Source: Apoda limacodes (taxonomy: Eukaryota > Arthropoda > Insecta > Lepidoptera > Limacodidae). Taken from it: DNA of 64,000 bases. This document shows, in pieces, positions 47,576 through 57,609 of this stretch (the first letter of the stretch is position 1; every line of letters begins with the position of its first letter). The notes under the pieces were generated by a model. That model was given only the letters and a program-made list of their open reading frames with translations. It searched no databases and had not been told where the DNA came from. The DNA lies in the NCBI GenBank assembly GCA_946406115.1, contig OX291561.1:5944273-6008272 (forward strand), written 5' to 3'. The position numbers and the translations under genes were made by a program.

Positions 47576-49667
47576 CATGATTTTTAAAGTTAAAACTTTC
47601 GTTATCGCAGTAAACGATATGATCTATTATTACACAGGCTTCTTCTAAAACAGGACAAATTAAACTCCAAAATTTTTATCTACATATCTTAAATCAGATT
47701 TAGATGTTTTTTACTAAACATGTAATTTTATATATAATAAAATGACGTACGCACATATTAGAACAATTGTTTGAAATGAAAACTGTTCCCATAAATCAGG
47801 CGCTTCACCATTAACACTGTCGATCAAACATCTTAATCGGTCAGCGATAACGAAAGATACTTTCGTTACACAGTGTTTTTAAAATCAAACTGACGTTTAG
47901 TTTTTTACAAAAGGTTATAGCAAATAGGACAAGTCTTAAAATATCTTTAACCATAATTAACTTTAATTGTAAAAATATAAATGAAGAATGCAGAAAGATT
48001 TTTTAAAATGAAAGTTATGCTTTTGTACATAATGTTTGTTTAAGTTTTAATTTTTTTTAATCTAATGAAACCTTAAGCCTGAATATATTTAAAATTTCAC
48101 TAATAATTTTGATCAACACTCGATTTCATAAAAGTTTTCGTGGTAAGTCCCCAGTTTTATTGCATATCCAACAAAACGTGACTGCTGTGCAGCGTAAACC
48201 AAGTAGCTACCTATTCTACAAATCTTATGGAAAGAAACATTAATGCGGCTTTTCTTTGTGTTACGATATCTAAGCGGCATAATCTGCTCTGGGTTCCTTA
48301 CGTACCTGTTTAATTATTTATGGTTTAGTTTTGTTATTTCTATTGGGTACTATATACTTAGAGCAAAATAATATGATTAAGAAAACAAACATAAACTTTT
48401 AAGCGAGCCTTTTGAGGTTTAAAAATTAAAAAACTATAAGTAATTAAGGTAATTGAAAAATATATATTCGAGTAGGTAACTTGTTTTAACATTAAAGCAC
48501 AAGACTTTTTATTTTACTAGTTTTACCTTTATCTTATTTTTCCTTACAAACATAAATAAGGTATGCCAAAACAATTAATTATAACATATAAGTAATTTAT
48601 ATTCGCGGACACTGAGTAGAACCATTCTTATATTCAACATTGAACCCCAAACCAAATAGCGGCATATTCTTTGTACTTCATATTTCTGTTATTAATGTAA
48701 AATAAAATAGTAATTAAATATATTTATTCTTCAATCTTTTCTATGGGAATGCCGTTTTGCTGACTTGAAACAATTTAAGGGGTAGAAAACCTTACATATT
48801 ATAAATTTAGATGACTTAACAATATATTTGTACTAAACACGTTTAACAGTAAGCGTATAAAACTTGAATAATCTTTATTTAGTATGAACGTAAATACCTG
48901 TTTATAATAATATAAGTTTGGTTAACCTAAGTGTAGGTTATAGTACTTTATTGTAGGTTAAACTACAATTTATGTTACTTGACTCTTGAACTAAGAAAAC
49001 CAAGGTCTTTTCTTATGGAGTCTAATTTGCTCTCGCTCGGTGTCAGCTGATTATGTAGGGTACCAGTGTGTACGATTTAATTTCTTCTGATTATAGTTAA
49101 CTGTAATAAAAGGTTGCAGATCTCTGACTTTTCCCTTTTTAAGCCTTATTTTCCGGTTAAAAATATACACAATTTCCAACACTCTTGGGTGTGAATAAGT
49201 GCTGCTAAACAACCAAGCTGTGAAGCTGATATTGGTGAACTTCTAATTTTCAAGCTGAGGATCAAAGCATCAAAAATTATGTTCGTAAGTTTTAACTTTG
49301 AAGTTATCTGTGTGTTTGTTTAATTATTTATGTTAAATTAAAGTTTTAAACTTAGTATTATCTGTACATAAATCTGTAATGTTAATTTTATAACAGGCTT
49401 TTATTTAACTCTGTGAAATCCATCTTGTTTCGAGATGATTATGATCTACATTACTCTATGGCTTAACGTTCTGAAACATGAAAGAAAAGACTAACGATGT
49501 AAAGCAGCAGCGTAGGTCAAAATCATCTCGAAATCATATGATTTGTTCGTAATTGAATAAAGGCCCTGTTCTTGTTACTTTTCTAAATAATGCGAATCAA
49601 TTTTAGGTAAATACGTCTATAAATATAATGAGTAGTCAAGATCTTTCTAACTACTATATTGTTACAG
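47576..49667. other. Non-coding stretch inside the Polinton
   Basis: AT-rich sequence without a recognised gene. It may hold the promoter and first exon of the gene at 49668-50840. ATGTTC followed by GTAAGT at 49279-49290 looks like a start and donor but does not give the right phase for the next exon. Confidence 0.4.
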
Positions 49668-50840
49668 GTCGGAGTTTGAATTCAAACAGAAGAGGAAGGT
49701 TGGAAAAGAGGGAACCACCTGCTTTTCCTTTTCCGATTCAGACGACGGCGAGACTAGGTTAGTTTAATATGGAAAACTCAATTATTTTTGTTGAAAAATG
49801 TAATTTACATAAATCTTTTTATAACTCCCAAAGCTGACCTCAGAATTTCTAGTTTTGTCATATCTCCCATACAACACACCCTCCATAATCCGAATCTAGA
49901 TACTTTGGGACACTTGATATAAACACTCCTACCAACTATTCCTACCTATTTAATCCGAACTTATCTTACTTGCCTTGTTGACTGCACACTTTTTTTTTTT
50001 TTGTATTTTGTTCGGATTAAAGACGTAATTAGTAAAAGTGTTTATATCAAGTGTCCAAAGTATCTAGATTCGGATTGTTGAAGGTGTGTTGTAAGAGATT
50101 AATTTTGTCTTACGCCTTTAATAGTTTCATTACTTATTAAGTTCACTGTATTCAAATTAAATACCAAACCCTAATGATTAAAGGGGATAGTAAAGCCATT
50201 GTTTTTATAACATTAATATTGATTTTTAAATATAAATTAGTACTTTAAATAAGAATACTGAGGCCTATTTATTACTGGTAGTATTAAGAATACTGTACGT
50301 GCAGTACATAATTTCTTTATGGAAATAAATATTGACTTCTTATATTGATTTTTGATACACAGGATCGAAGCAAGTTCTGTTAAGGCAGAGCCAAAAGTAA
50401 AAAAACCGCGCAAGAAAGTGGAAGGGAAGGCGCGAGGAACTGTGACTGCATCGCTGAGCGCTCATTGTCCGCAATCATCACGAAAACGGTCCTCGAGCTA
50501 CAGACTCCTGTCTTCGGACAGTGAAGACGAACTTGAAGCTTCTCGGTCTGCTCGTGCTGCCGCTCAGCAGGGGCTTACGTCGTCTCTGACCCGGCGAGTG
50601 GCGGATGGTGTGCTGCGTCGGACCGCGGAACTCGACGGCGATACTTTCATCGAGCTGAGAGTTTACAACACCAAAGACGTTATCGCTGCTATTGGGTGGA
50701 AAGAGCGTTTGGAGAAAGCCCAAGTTGCGTTACGCTTTCAAGCGTCGTCATCCGATTTGGAGGAACTAAGAATTTTTCTCAGAAAAACAAAGCTAAAGTT
50801 TGTCCAAGAAGGCAAGTTTTACTCCAATAAAAAAGAATGA
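49668..50840 (+). CDS. GC-rich two-exon gene of unknown function, apparently captured by the Polinton
   Basis: Exon 49668-49757 follows an acceptor (TTGTTACAG) and ends at the donor GTTAGT. Exon 50363-50840 follows ACACAG and ends in TGA, with AATAAA about 36 bp later. The split codon joins in frame. The first coding exon and start codon are not identified. The protein is basic, with a Lys-rich segment (KVKKPRKKVEGK), a Ser/Asp/Glu patch (SSDSEDE), and a folded-looking C-terminal part of about 90 residues (DGDTFIELRVYNTKDVIAAI and on). By eye the second exon is much more GC-rich than any other gene of the element. I recognise no domain. A captured host gene is the favoured reading; an old element gene is the alternative. 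Confidence 0.6.
49872..50091. mobile_element. pogo-type MITE in the intron (220 bp)
   Basis: The ends CAACACACCCTCCATAATCC and the complement of GGATTGTTGAAGGTGTGTTG form inverted repeats of about 55 bp, continuing through CTAGATACTTTGG and ACACTTGATATAAACAC. TA flanks both sides (49870-49871, 50092-50093). It has no coding capacity and would depend on a pogo/Tigger transposase. Confidence 0.8.
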
Positions 50841-50879
50841 AACTTTTGTAAACTAGCTCCTAAATTTTTTTATTAGTAA

Positions 50880-51183
50880 TAATAAAGTAACTAAATAGGT
50901 AGATACTGTACTTAGTTTTTTTTATCATACAAATAATTTTAGTAACATATGAAGTATAATTTTGATTACATATAATACGAGATAAATATTACTAATTTTT
51001 TCCTGGGATAAAAAGTAGATAACCTAAATTAGTCATTTTATTAACAACTTCCTTAGTGTGCTTTAAATACGAATACTTTTTTTAAATTTGGTTTTTTTTG
51101 TTTATAGAAATTTAGATTTTCCGACAGTAAATATATGACCACATTGACAACTCCTAAGAGCCATACTACTGATCTATGTAAAT
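50880..51183. other. Spacer before the polymerase gene
   Basis: AT-rich sequence with an acceptor-like TTTATAG at 51101-51107. In the array polymerase a short exon precedes the zinc-finger exon, so an upstream exon may be lost here or lie in this stretch; I could not find one. Confidence 0.3.
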
Positions 51184-54050
51184 ATGAGTAAAAAAGTTTT
51201 TTGTACTGTTTGCGAACAAGATGTTTCGAGTAGGATATTTTCTGCCCATCTTCGTAGTAATATTCATAAGAATAATAGCGCTATTGAGATCAATGAATGT
51301 GTAGAAAAAATTAGTTCAGCATTTAGAAACCGTATTTCTAGTTACAGGGTGCATTGCCCCACTAGCAATGCCTCGAGGTCGCCATCAAGTAACAGCTCAG
51401 CAAATTCATATCTGCTTACACCTCACACGTTCTTATCTCGAATACCTTTGCGTCATGCTGTTCGACAGCTTATCGATGTTAAATTAGCACAACATGTTAA
51501 TATAAAAGTAAATTTTGAATTTTTTGGAGAGTTCATTTTACCGAAAAATGACTTTATTGAAATTAAATCTTTTGCAACAGAAAATGTAATTATTCATCAA
51601 AATTACAATTTTAACCACTTGTATTCTGATCTTGTGTCAAAAATAAACAAAAAAATTAGCGAATTCCAAGAGAAGGACAGTGGGTGGTCATTTTTAAAAA
51701 GCCTGTATTTAGAAATTAATTTAAATCGGTATTCTCCTTTAAGAGCTTCGAGTTTTATTGAATTGCCAAAATATGTAAAAAATAAAAAAGCTTGTATTAA
51801 TGTAAAAAATAACGATAATTTTTGTTTTTTGTGGAGTATAATTGCAGCATTGTTCCCAGCTAAATCAAACGCAGACAGAACTACGTCTTATCCTCACTTC
51901 GAAGATGTACTTAACACCAAAAATATGGCATTTCCGGCGACATTCTCGGACATTAAAATATTTGAAAAAAATAATCACAGAATTAGTGTCAACGTTTACG
52001 GCTTGAATTCCAATAATAAAATAATTGGACCATTGTATAGAACAACACATAGAAAAAAGCGTCATGTCAATCTTCTATTCTTGCAAAATAAGTCCCGCAG
52101 TCATTACTGTCTAATTAAAAACTTGGAACGATTGGTTAGATCCCAAACTACTAAACATCATGGGAAAATCTTTTTTTGTGATGACTGCTTGCTTTTTTTT
52201 AATTGTAAAACTAATTTTGATGAGCATGTATGTGGAGGGGTATCGACCAAATTGCCTAATAAAGGCTCAATTTTACAGTTTACGCATTTTGAGCGTATGC
52301 AAGACGTACCCTTTGTCATTTATGCAGATTTCGAATGTTCTTTAGAACCATGCCAAACAAATCAAACTTTTAACAAAGGTGGTTTTACGTCAGACTTGCA
52401 AAAACATGTTCCTGCCGCGTTTGGTTATTACATTGTATGCTCGTACGATACTTCTTTAAATAAATATGTGTCATATCGGGGTCCAAACTGTGTTGAGAAA
52501 TTTATAGAATATCTTCAACGCGACGTTCTAAAGATATATAAAATTTTGAAAAATCCTGTGCCATTGATATTTACCGAAAATAATTCAAAAGATTTCACTA
52601 ATGCCAGAGACTGTTCTATTTGCTCCCAATTGTTATTTGATGATAAAGTAAGAGATCATGACCACCTAACAGGCAAATAGAGGGGTGCCGCACATTCTTA
52701 CTGCAATATACATTTCCAATTACCAAAATTCATTCCAGTGTTTTTTCACAACCTTTCAGGCTACGATGCACATTTATTTATACGTGAGCTGGGAGATATT
52801 CGTGGCAAAATAAAAGTTATAGCTAAAACTAAAGAAAATTATATTTCATTTACAAAGTTTTTTTTCAACCGAAGAAGGAAGCTTTGTTCCAGTCCGTTTT
52901 GTAGATTCATTTAAATTTTTAGGAGCTAGTTTACAAAAGTTAGCGGAAAATTTAATTACCAAAGACTTGGTCAACTTGTCTAAGTTTTTTACGAATAAAA
53001 CAAAGTTTAAATTGTTGAGACGCAAAGGAGTATATCCGTATGAATATATGAAAAGCTGGAAATCGTATGACGAAACTAACTTACCGTCCTATGAAGATTT
53101 TTTTAGTACACTAACAAATCAAAATATCTCTAAAGAGGACTATAATCACGCCCTTAAGGTTTGGAATACGTTTAAGATTCAAAATTTAGGGAAATACACA
53201 GATCTGTACCTACTTACGGATATTTTATTATTAGCCGATGTTTTTCAAAAATTTCGAGCTACTTGTAGGTTAAATTTCGAAGTCGATGCTGCTTATTATT
53301 TGACAGCTCCTGCTTTGAGCTGGGACAGCATGTTATTAAAAACTAATATTAAATTAGAACTTATTAATGATCTAGAAATCATTCGAATGCTTCAAAAAGG
53401 AATACGGGGAGGAGTATGCTTATGTTCTACGCGGTTCGCAAAAGCCAACAATAAGTATTTAAATAATTATAACCCTGCTGAACCTGAGAAGTACCTTATT
53501 TATATTGATTGTAACAATTTATATGGTTACGCTATGTGCGCATACTTACCATATTCTGATTTTAGACTACAAAATACCAGACGAAAACGAATATGGGTAC
53601 ATTTTAGAAGTAGATATCGAATATCCAGAAGAACTTCATGATTCACACAATGATTTACCGTTCTGTCCTCAAAAATGTGTTCCACCCGGTTCAAAAACAT
53701 CAAAATTGATTCCTAATTTATACGACAAATTTTTTTACGTTATTCATTACGTCCATTTGAAACTGTGTTTAAAAGCGGGACTTAAGTTGACTACCGTGCA
53801 TCGAGTAATAAAATTCAAACAAAGCCCTTATCTAAAAGACTATATTGACCTAAACACTAAACTAAGGCAACAAGCTAAATCTGTATTTGAACAAGACTTT
53901 TTCAAACTAATGAATAACAGCATATTTGGAAAAACTTTGGAAAACACAGAGAATAGATTAGACGTTAAAGGTGTCGATTCGTTAACACGTCTTAATAATT
54001 TTAAAATATGTCTAATTACCAAAAGGCAAATTATATCGCTTTTTCAGTAG
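51184..54050 (+). pseudogene. Polinton protein-primed DNA polymerase B, broken
   Basis: Family B polymerase of Polinton type. It starts with a C2H2-like finger (CTVCEQ...HLRSNIH). Then come the conserved N-terminal domain, a second Cys/His cluster, ExoI YADFE at 52321, and DHDHLTG. ExoII (GYDAH, 52759) and ExoIII (YLLTDILLLAD, about 53209) follow, then polymerase motif A (DCNNLYGYAM, about 53506) and motif B (LMNNSIFGK, about 53909). Breaks: a TAG at 52678-52680 where the family has a codon for an aromatic residue, a frameshift at an eight-T run (52858-52865), and another between 53555 and 53580. The motif C region (DTD) and the C-terminal 150-200 residues are absent, so this copy cannot make a working polymerase. 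Confidence 0.9.
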
Positions 54051-54480
54051 GCAAAGTTTTAAAGTATGTGGTCAAAATCGAAATTAGTCAATTAACAGAA
54101 CTACCAAACGTTGTGGAAAGCAGAACAATTGTTAAAACAAGTTATCATGCAGAAAGTGAAAATGACCCAGTGATGAATTCTGTACTGCATTCCCTTTTCC
54201 TTATTTCGACAGAGTTGGGAAAACAAACTGAGAAAATTTAATGAGCAGAGGTATGTATAAACTTTCCTATTTTTGCTTTTACTTTCAAAATTTACAGAAA
54301 ATCTAATTATTTTCCTTGTCTTTCAGATATACCTGAGGCAAAGAATATCAGTAGCAGTAGCAGAGGAAGAGGTTTCCTCCGTGGAGATTTCATTCAAAAC
54401 TTATTTCTCTTTTTTTTGTATTGTAAATAAACGATTTTGTCATGTACAAACATAAAGATATGTAATGTCTCTTTAGGAAT
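54051..54480 (+). other. Unexplained segment replacing the polymerase C-terminus
   Basis: Instead of polymerase sequence, there is an unrelated open stretch (to 54241). It is followed by an intron-like GTATGT...TTTCAG (54251-54327), a Ser/Glu-rich stretch and AATAAA at 54425. It may be a fragment inserted when the polymerase lost its end. Function not recognised. Confidence 0.35.
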
Positions 54481-54646
54481 AGAAATTAAATAAAAAATGT
54501 TTTATTGTTATAACATTTATTGAATTTTCTTAATAAAAATACTTAAACTTAGTTAAGCAAAATACTTATACTTAGTTAATATATTTTAATACTTAATACT
54601 TATATTATACATTTGTACACAAATGAAAAAACTAAACTATTATATT

Positions 54647-55156
54647 TTAAACTAATTCAAGTATTTTATTTTTAACGTCCACATTTTCATTGCACCATTT
54701 CTTAATACAAATAACATTTTCCAGAGCACAATATTTTCTATGATTAAAACATTTGTTTTTTTGCCCTTTAGAATAGGTGCTGTACAAATTAGGAAAATTA
54801 GGGCATCCCTTTTCTGCAATATCTTCAACATTACATTCTGTACAAAGTTCATTAATCCATAGGATTTTTTCTCTACCCTTCAAAAGCAAATATTGGTGTT
54901 TTAAAATTAGTTTGATAAGTTTTCTAAATTCTTGATAATCTATGTAACCGTCACTCAAATAAATACCGCGATTACTTTCTAACCAAGATACATTTCTTTT
55001 TTCTTCCTTAGTCAAATAAGAAAAGGGATATGGTGGTTTTATTAGAAATACTTGAGTGTATTCTGAGGTAGCCAAGGCAAATTCTTTTACAATAAATTTA
55101 TTATGAGAATCCTTAAAGCCTTGTAAGTCTACGAAAATAGGTCCGGTAATATTCAT
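54647..55156 (-). CDS. Uncharacterised Polinton protein (169 aa)
   Basis: Begins with IFVDLQGFKDSHNKFIVKEF, then FLIKPPYP, WLESNRGI and a C-terminal Cys/His-rich part (LCTECNVEDIAEKGCPNFPNL ... NKCFNHRKYCALENV) that could bind zinc. I know similar proteins as insect Polinton/genomic hypotheticals. The opening Asp with a following helix-strand pattern recalls RNase H-like folds, but this is a weak inference. The start codon overlaps the stop of the capsid gene by ATGA, so its translation is probably coupled to it. AATAAA on the same strand follows about 130 bp downstream. Confidence 0.7.
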   Translation of the reverse strand: MNITGPIFVDLQGFKDSHNKFIVKEFALATSEYTQVFLIKPPYPFSYLTKEEKRNVSWLESNRGIYLSDGYIDYQEFRKLIKLILKHQYLLLKGREKILWINELCTECNVEDIAEKGCPNFPNLYSTYSKGQKNKCFNHRKYCALENVICIKKWCNENVDVKNKILELV

Positions 55157-56364
55157 GATATTTTTTTCACTATACCGCTTAAGGGTTTGTATTCAAATAT
55201 GCAATCGTTTAATAACAAACAATACGCAGAAGTTAGATTTGGTATATCTTTATCACTCTCTATTTCGATACGAACATCAACTGGGCCAGTTTTAAGTGTA
55301 TCGTTCTGTCTTGAGCAATCTATAACGTATAACGGTACTTTATCTCTAAATTCATTATAACTTAGCAAGGGTTCAGGACGTCGTCCGCAGTAAGACTGTT
55401 GGAATCTAGTGTATTGTTCATATAATAAAGCAAATTTATCCTCATCAAATCGAACATTAAGACCCTCATAGGGAAAATACACTGAATTCAAAAATACTTT
55501 AACTTCTCTTATATTGCAGTGATCGAAGTGTGACATGTCTTTTTCTGATTTATTTTTTCGGTCTGTCTGAAATGCAATAACAGCATATCTCGGTTTTTCT
55601 ATTTGTGAAGACGTTTTAATTACCCATGTATGTTTTGTTGTTTTTGGTAATAAGGGATATTCATACAAGTCCCAGTTTCGGAATAACAAGTTGATTGAAC
55701 GATCTTTTTCTAGATATTTTAATAGATTTAGTTTTTCTCGATCGGAAACTTTTACGTGTGGAACACGCCAAACAATTTTTTTAAGTATGATATCATCTAT
55801 TACTTCTCCAGTGTTTAGTTTTATTGCGTTTAGATTAGTATTGCTGCGTAAAAGTATTAGCTCATGTCTACAATTCATTATTATTTTATTATAATCCTCA
55901 GCAAATCCAAGCATTTTGTTCAGTGGTATAGATACTGCAAAATTCCCTGATCTTGTATTTTTTGTTCCATCTATATCCCAACCCCATGCTTTCGAAATTT
56001 TTGATTCATTTTCATTCATAGACAAAAATGATTTTATAGTTGTTGTTATACCAGCATTTTTAATTCTATCTATTTCAACTCCGTTAAGTTCATAGCGAAC
56101 ATCTTGAAACAGAAATAAAATGGGGTTGTTAGTAAAATTAACGCTAGTTGCAACATCTTTTAGATCTCCTTTTTTAACGATGACAATTCCTTCTAGGTAT
56201 ATTGTACTCGCTGATGGCAATACGTACAAGTCTTGTTGGTTGATAGGTATTCTTATTTCATCATTTTTATTAAAAGTAGTGATATATGGCTTATACGAAT
56301 GAATTTCCATGCTTTCTATAGTATTATCAAATACAATAGGTTGAGCTACGTTTAATACACTCAT
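55153..56364 (-). CDS. Major capsid protein, double-jelly-roll type (403 aa)
   Basis: Expected to form the hexagonal capsomers of a Polinton particle. The N-terminal half has the family's marks NDEIRIPINQQDLYVLPSAS and LFQDVRYELNGVEIDRIKN, with Thr/Lys/Phe-rich SFLSMNENES after it. The C-terminal half (EKPRYAVIAFQTDRK ... YFPYEGLNVRFDEDKF) is the second jelly roll. The length fits the insect double-jelly-roll proteins. Open throughout. Its start overlaps the stop of the 56-codon gene (ATGA), and its stop overlaps the start of the 169-residue gene. Assignment is from recognised motifs; no structure or search was available. Confidence 0.75.
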   Translation of the reverse strand: MSVLNVAQPIVFDNTIESMEIHSYKPYITTFNKNDEIRIPINQQDLYVLPSASTIYLEGIVIVKKGDLKDVATSVNFTNNPILFLFQDVRYELNGVEIDRIKNAGITTTIKSFLSMNENESKISKAWGWDIDGTKNTRSGNFAVSIPLNKMLGFAEDYNKIIMNCRHELILLRSNTNLNAIKLNTGEVIDDIILKKIVWRVPHVKVSDREKLNLLKYLEKDRSINLLFRNWDLYEYPLLPKTTKHTWVIKTSSQIEKPRYAVIAFQTDRKNKSEKDMSHFDHCNIREVKVFLNSVYFPYEGLNVRFDEDKFALLYEQYTRFQQSYCGRRPEPLLSYNEFRDKVPLYVIDCSRQNDTLKTGPVDVRIEIESDKDIPNLTSAYCLLLNDCIFEYKPLSGIVKKIS

Positions 56365-56531
56365 TTTAGTAATCCAATTAATTTTAAAAAGTCTTTATTT
56401 TCAACACTTAATTTTTTTTTTAAGTTAGTAGATGTTAGTGACACAGGTGCTCTTTTGCGAATTACCTGTATCTTTCTGAGCTTCTTTGGTCGTGAAAAAG
56501 AATTTATATTAATTTGGTGAAAGTCTATCAT
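56361..56531 (-). CDS. Small basic Polinton protein (56 aa), stop-start overlapped on both sides
   Basis: ATG at 56531-56529 and TGA at 56363-56361 enclose a basic peptide (SRPKKLRKIQVIRKRAPVSL) ending ENKDFLKLIGLL. Its start overlaps the stop of the penton-like gene and its stop overlaps the start of the capsid gene, both as ATGA. The exact overlaps argue that it is a real gene despite its size. It may be a DNA-binding or capsid-associated peptide; unknown. Confidence 0.65.
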   Translation of the reverse strand: MIDFHQININSFSRPKKLRKIQVIRKRAPVSLTSTNLKKKLSVENKDFLKLIGLLK

Positions 56532-57181
56532 TTTTTCTTCAGATGTAGGTACAGTAGTACCTCTTCTCCCCGAAAATTAACTAACTTGTTCTGTGAATCT
56601 AAAATTTTTATATTTACACTACTGATAGTCTTTTGATTAATCGGAAAATATATTATATTCTTTGGTACCTCAATAATTCTATATCCAGGCGGAACATTAG
56701 GTGCAAATTCATGGATTATGTGGCTTGGAATTCCATTAATGAAGGATCCACAGAGAATATCACATTCAACTCGGACAACAGTGGTAGAAAGAATACTGAC
56801 TGGGATCTGTGATTCATGAAATTTATTCTTTTGTAATGTTTTTTTATTGTATCCGAGAATACTCCCAATAGAATAGTCTTTAGAGCAACAAATTACAGTA
56901 CGTAAAGTATTATTGTTACAAGTTAAACTAAAGGCGCTGCTTCTAATGTTTTTCTTTATATAGTCACAAATGTCCTGTAGTTCATAAGATCCTTCAGGAA
57001 TTTCAATCATTTCATTATCACCATAATGAAATTTATTATTTTTACTTTCAACGTTTGGAATAGAGTTAAAAGTAGAAAAGTATAAAAGACCACATTCGTA
57101 ATCTCCGTCTAACTGTAGAGCAGGAGAATAACAAGTATTTAAGCTTGATGTGAATCTAGACATTGACAGCGTGAAAGACAT
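56528..57181 (-). CDS. Penton-like minor capsid protein, single jelly roll (217 aa)
   Basis: Expected at the five-fold vertices of the particle. Seen: YECGLLYFSTFNSIPNVESK, EIPEGSYELQDICDYIKK, SIGSILGYNKKTL, VECDILCGSFINGIPSHI and a C-terminal strand ending in LYLHLKKK. The family marks are the early NSIPN, EGSYEL and the G-x-I near the end. The length is normal for this group. It starts 36 bp after the protease gene, and its stop overlaps the start of the 56-codon gene (ATGA). Confidence 0.7.
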   Translation of the reverse strand: MSFTLSMSRFTSSLNTCYSPALQLDGDYECGLLYFSTFNSIPNVESKNNKFHYGDNEMIEIPEGSYELQDICDYIKKNIRSSAFSLTCNNNTLRTVICCSKDYSIGSILGYNKKTLQKNKFHESQIPVSILSTTVVRVECDILCGSFINGIPSHIIHEFAPNVPPGYRIIEVPKNIIYFPINQKTISSVNIKILDSQNKLVNFRGEEVLLYLHLKKK

Positions 57182-57216
57182 GATTAAAATGGTTTATTTT
57201 ATTGAATTATCTTAAT

Positions 57217-57609
57217 TTATTCTTTTGAATACCAAAAATTGTTCAAATATTTTATACACAAGTGACCACAATTAACAGTATTAAAGTTCTGATATACATT
57301 GTAATTGTAATAAACATTAGACAAATTTAAATAGAATAGTAACTCTTGGGGTGGTCTTAAATTTCCAAAACTATTGAAGTACTCACAGTAGTTGTTAATT
57401 TTTATATAGGCTACCCAGTGCGTTCCAGGATTCTTAGAGTTATCCAAATTGACAATCGCACACTCAATATCTTTAGGTTTTTTTGGTAAAGCATCTTTCA
57501 TGAATACTCCTCGAAAATACGGTATATCATTAGTGTGCTTTAAAATATCGACATTCGTTAAAGCACGTCTAGGTAGCCTTCTAGTTAGTTTTTTGCTGAT
57601 TTTAAACAT
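57217..57609 (-). CDS. Adenain-type cysteine protease (130 aa)
   Basis: C5-family (adenovirus-type) protease that would mature capsid proteins. The active-site pattern is visible: His64 in GTHWVAY, position 79 in EYFNSFG, Gln107, and Cys114 in VNCGHLC. Position 79 is Asn, whereas the family has Asp or Glu. Papain uses Asn as its third residue, so activity is not excluded. At 130 residues it is a compact single domain. The start lies 25 bp inside the end of the upstream phospholipase-type gene. Confidence 0.85.
   Translation of the reverse strand: MFKISKKLTRRLPRRALTNVDILKHTNDIPYFRGVFMKDALPKKPKDIECAIVNLDNSKNPGTHWVAYIKINNYCEYFNSFGNLRPPQELLFYLNLSNVYYNYNVYQNFNTVNCGHLCIKYLNNFWYSKE

Noticed and set aside
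49279..49290. ATGTTC plus GTAAGT as first exon of the captured gene
   Set aside because: The join to 49668 gives an early stop in the required phase, so another first exon must exist or the start is lost.
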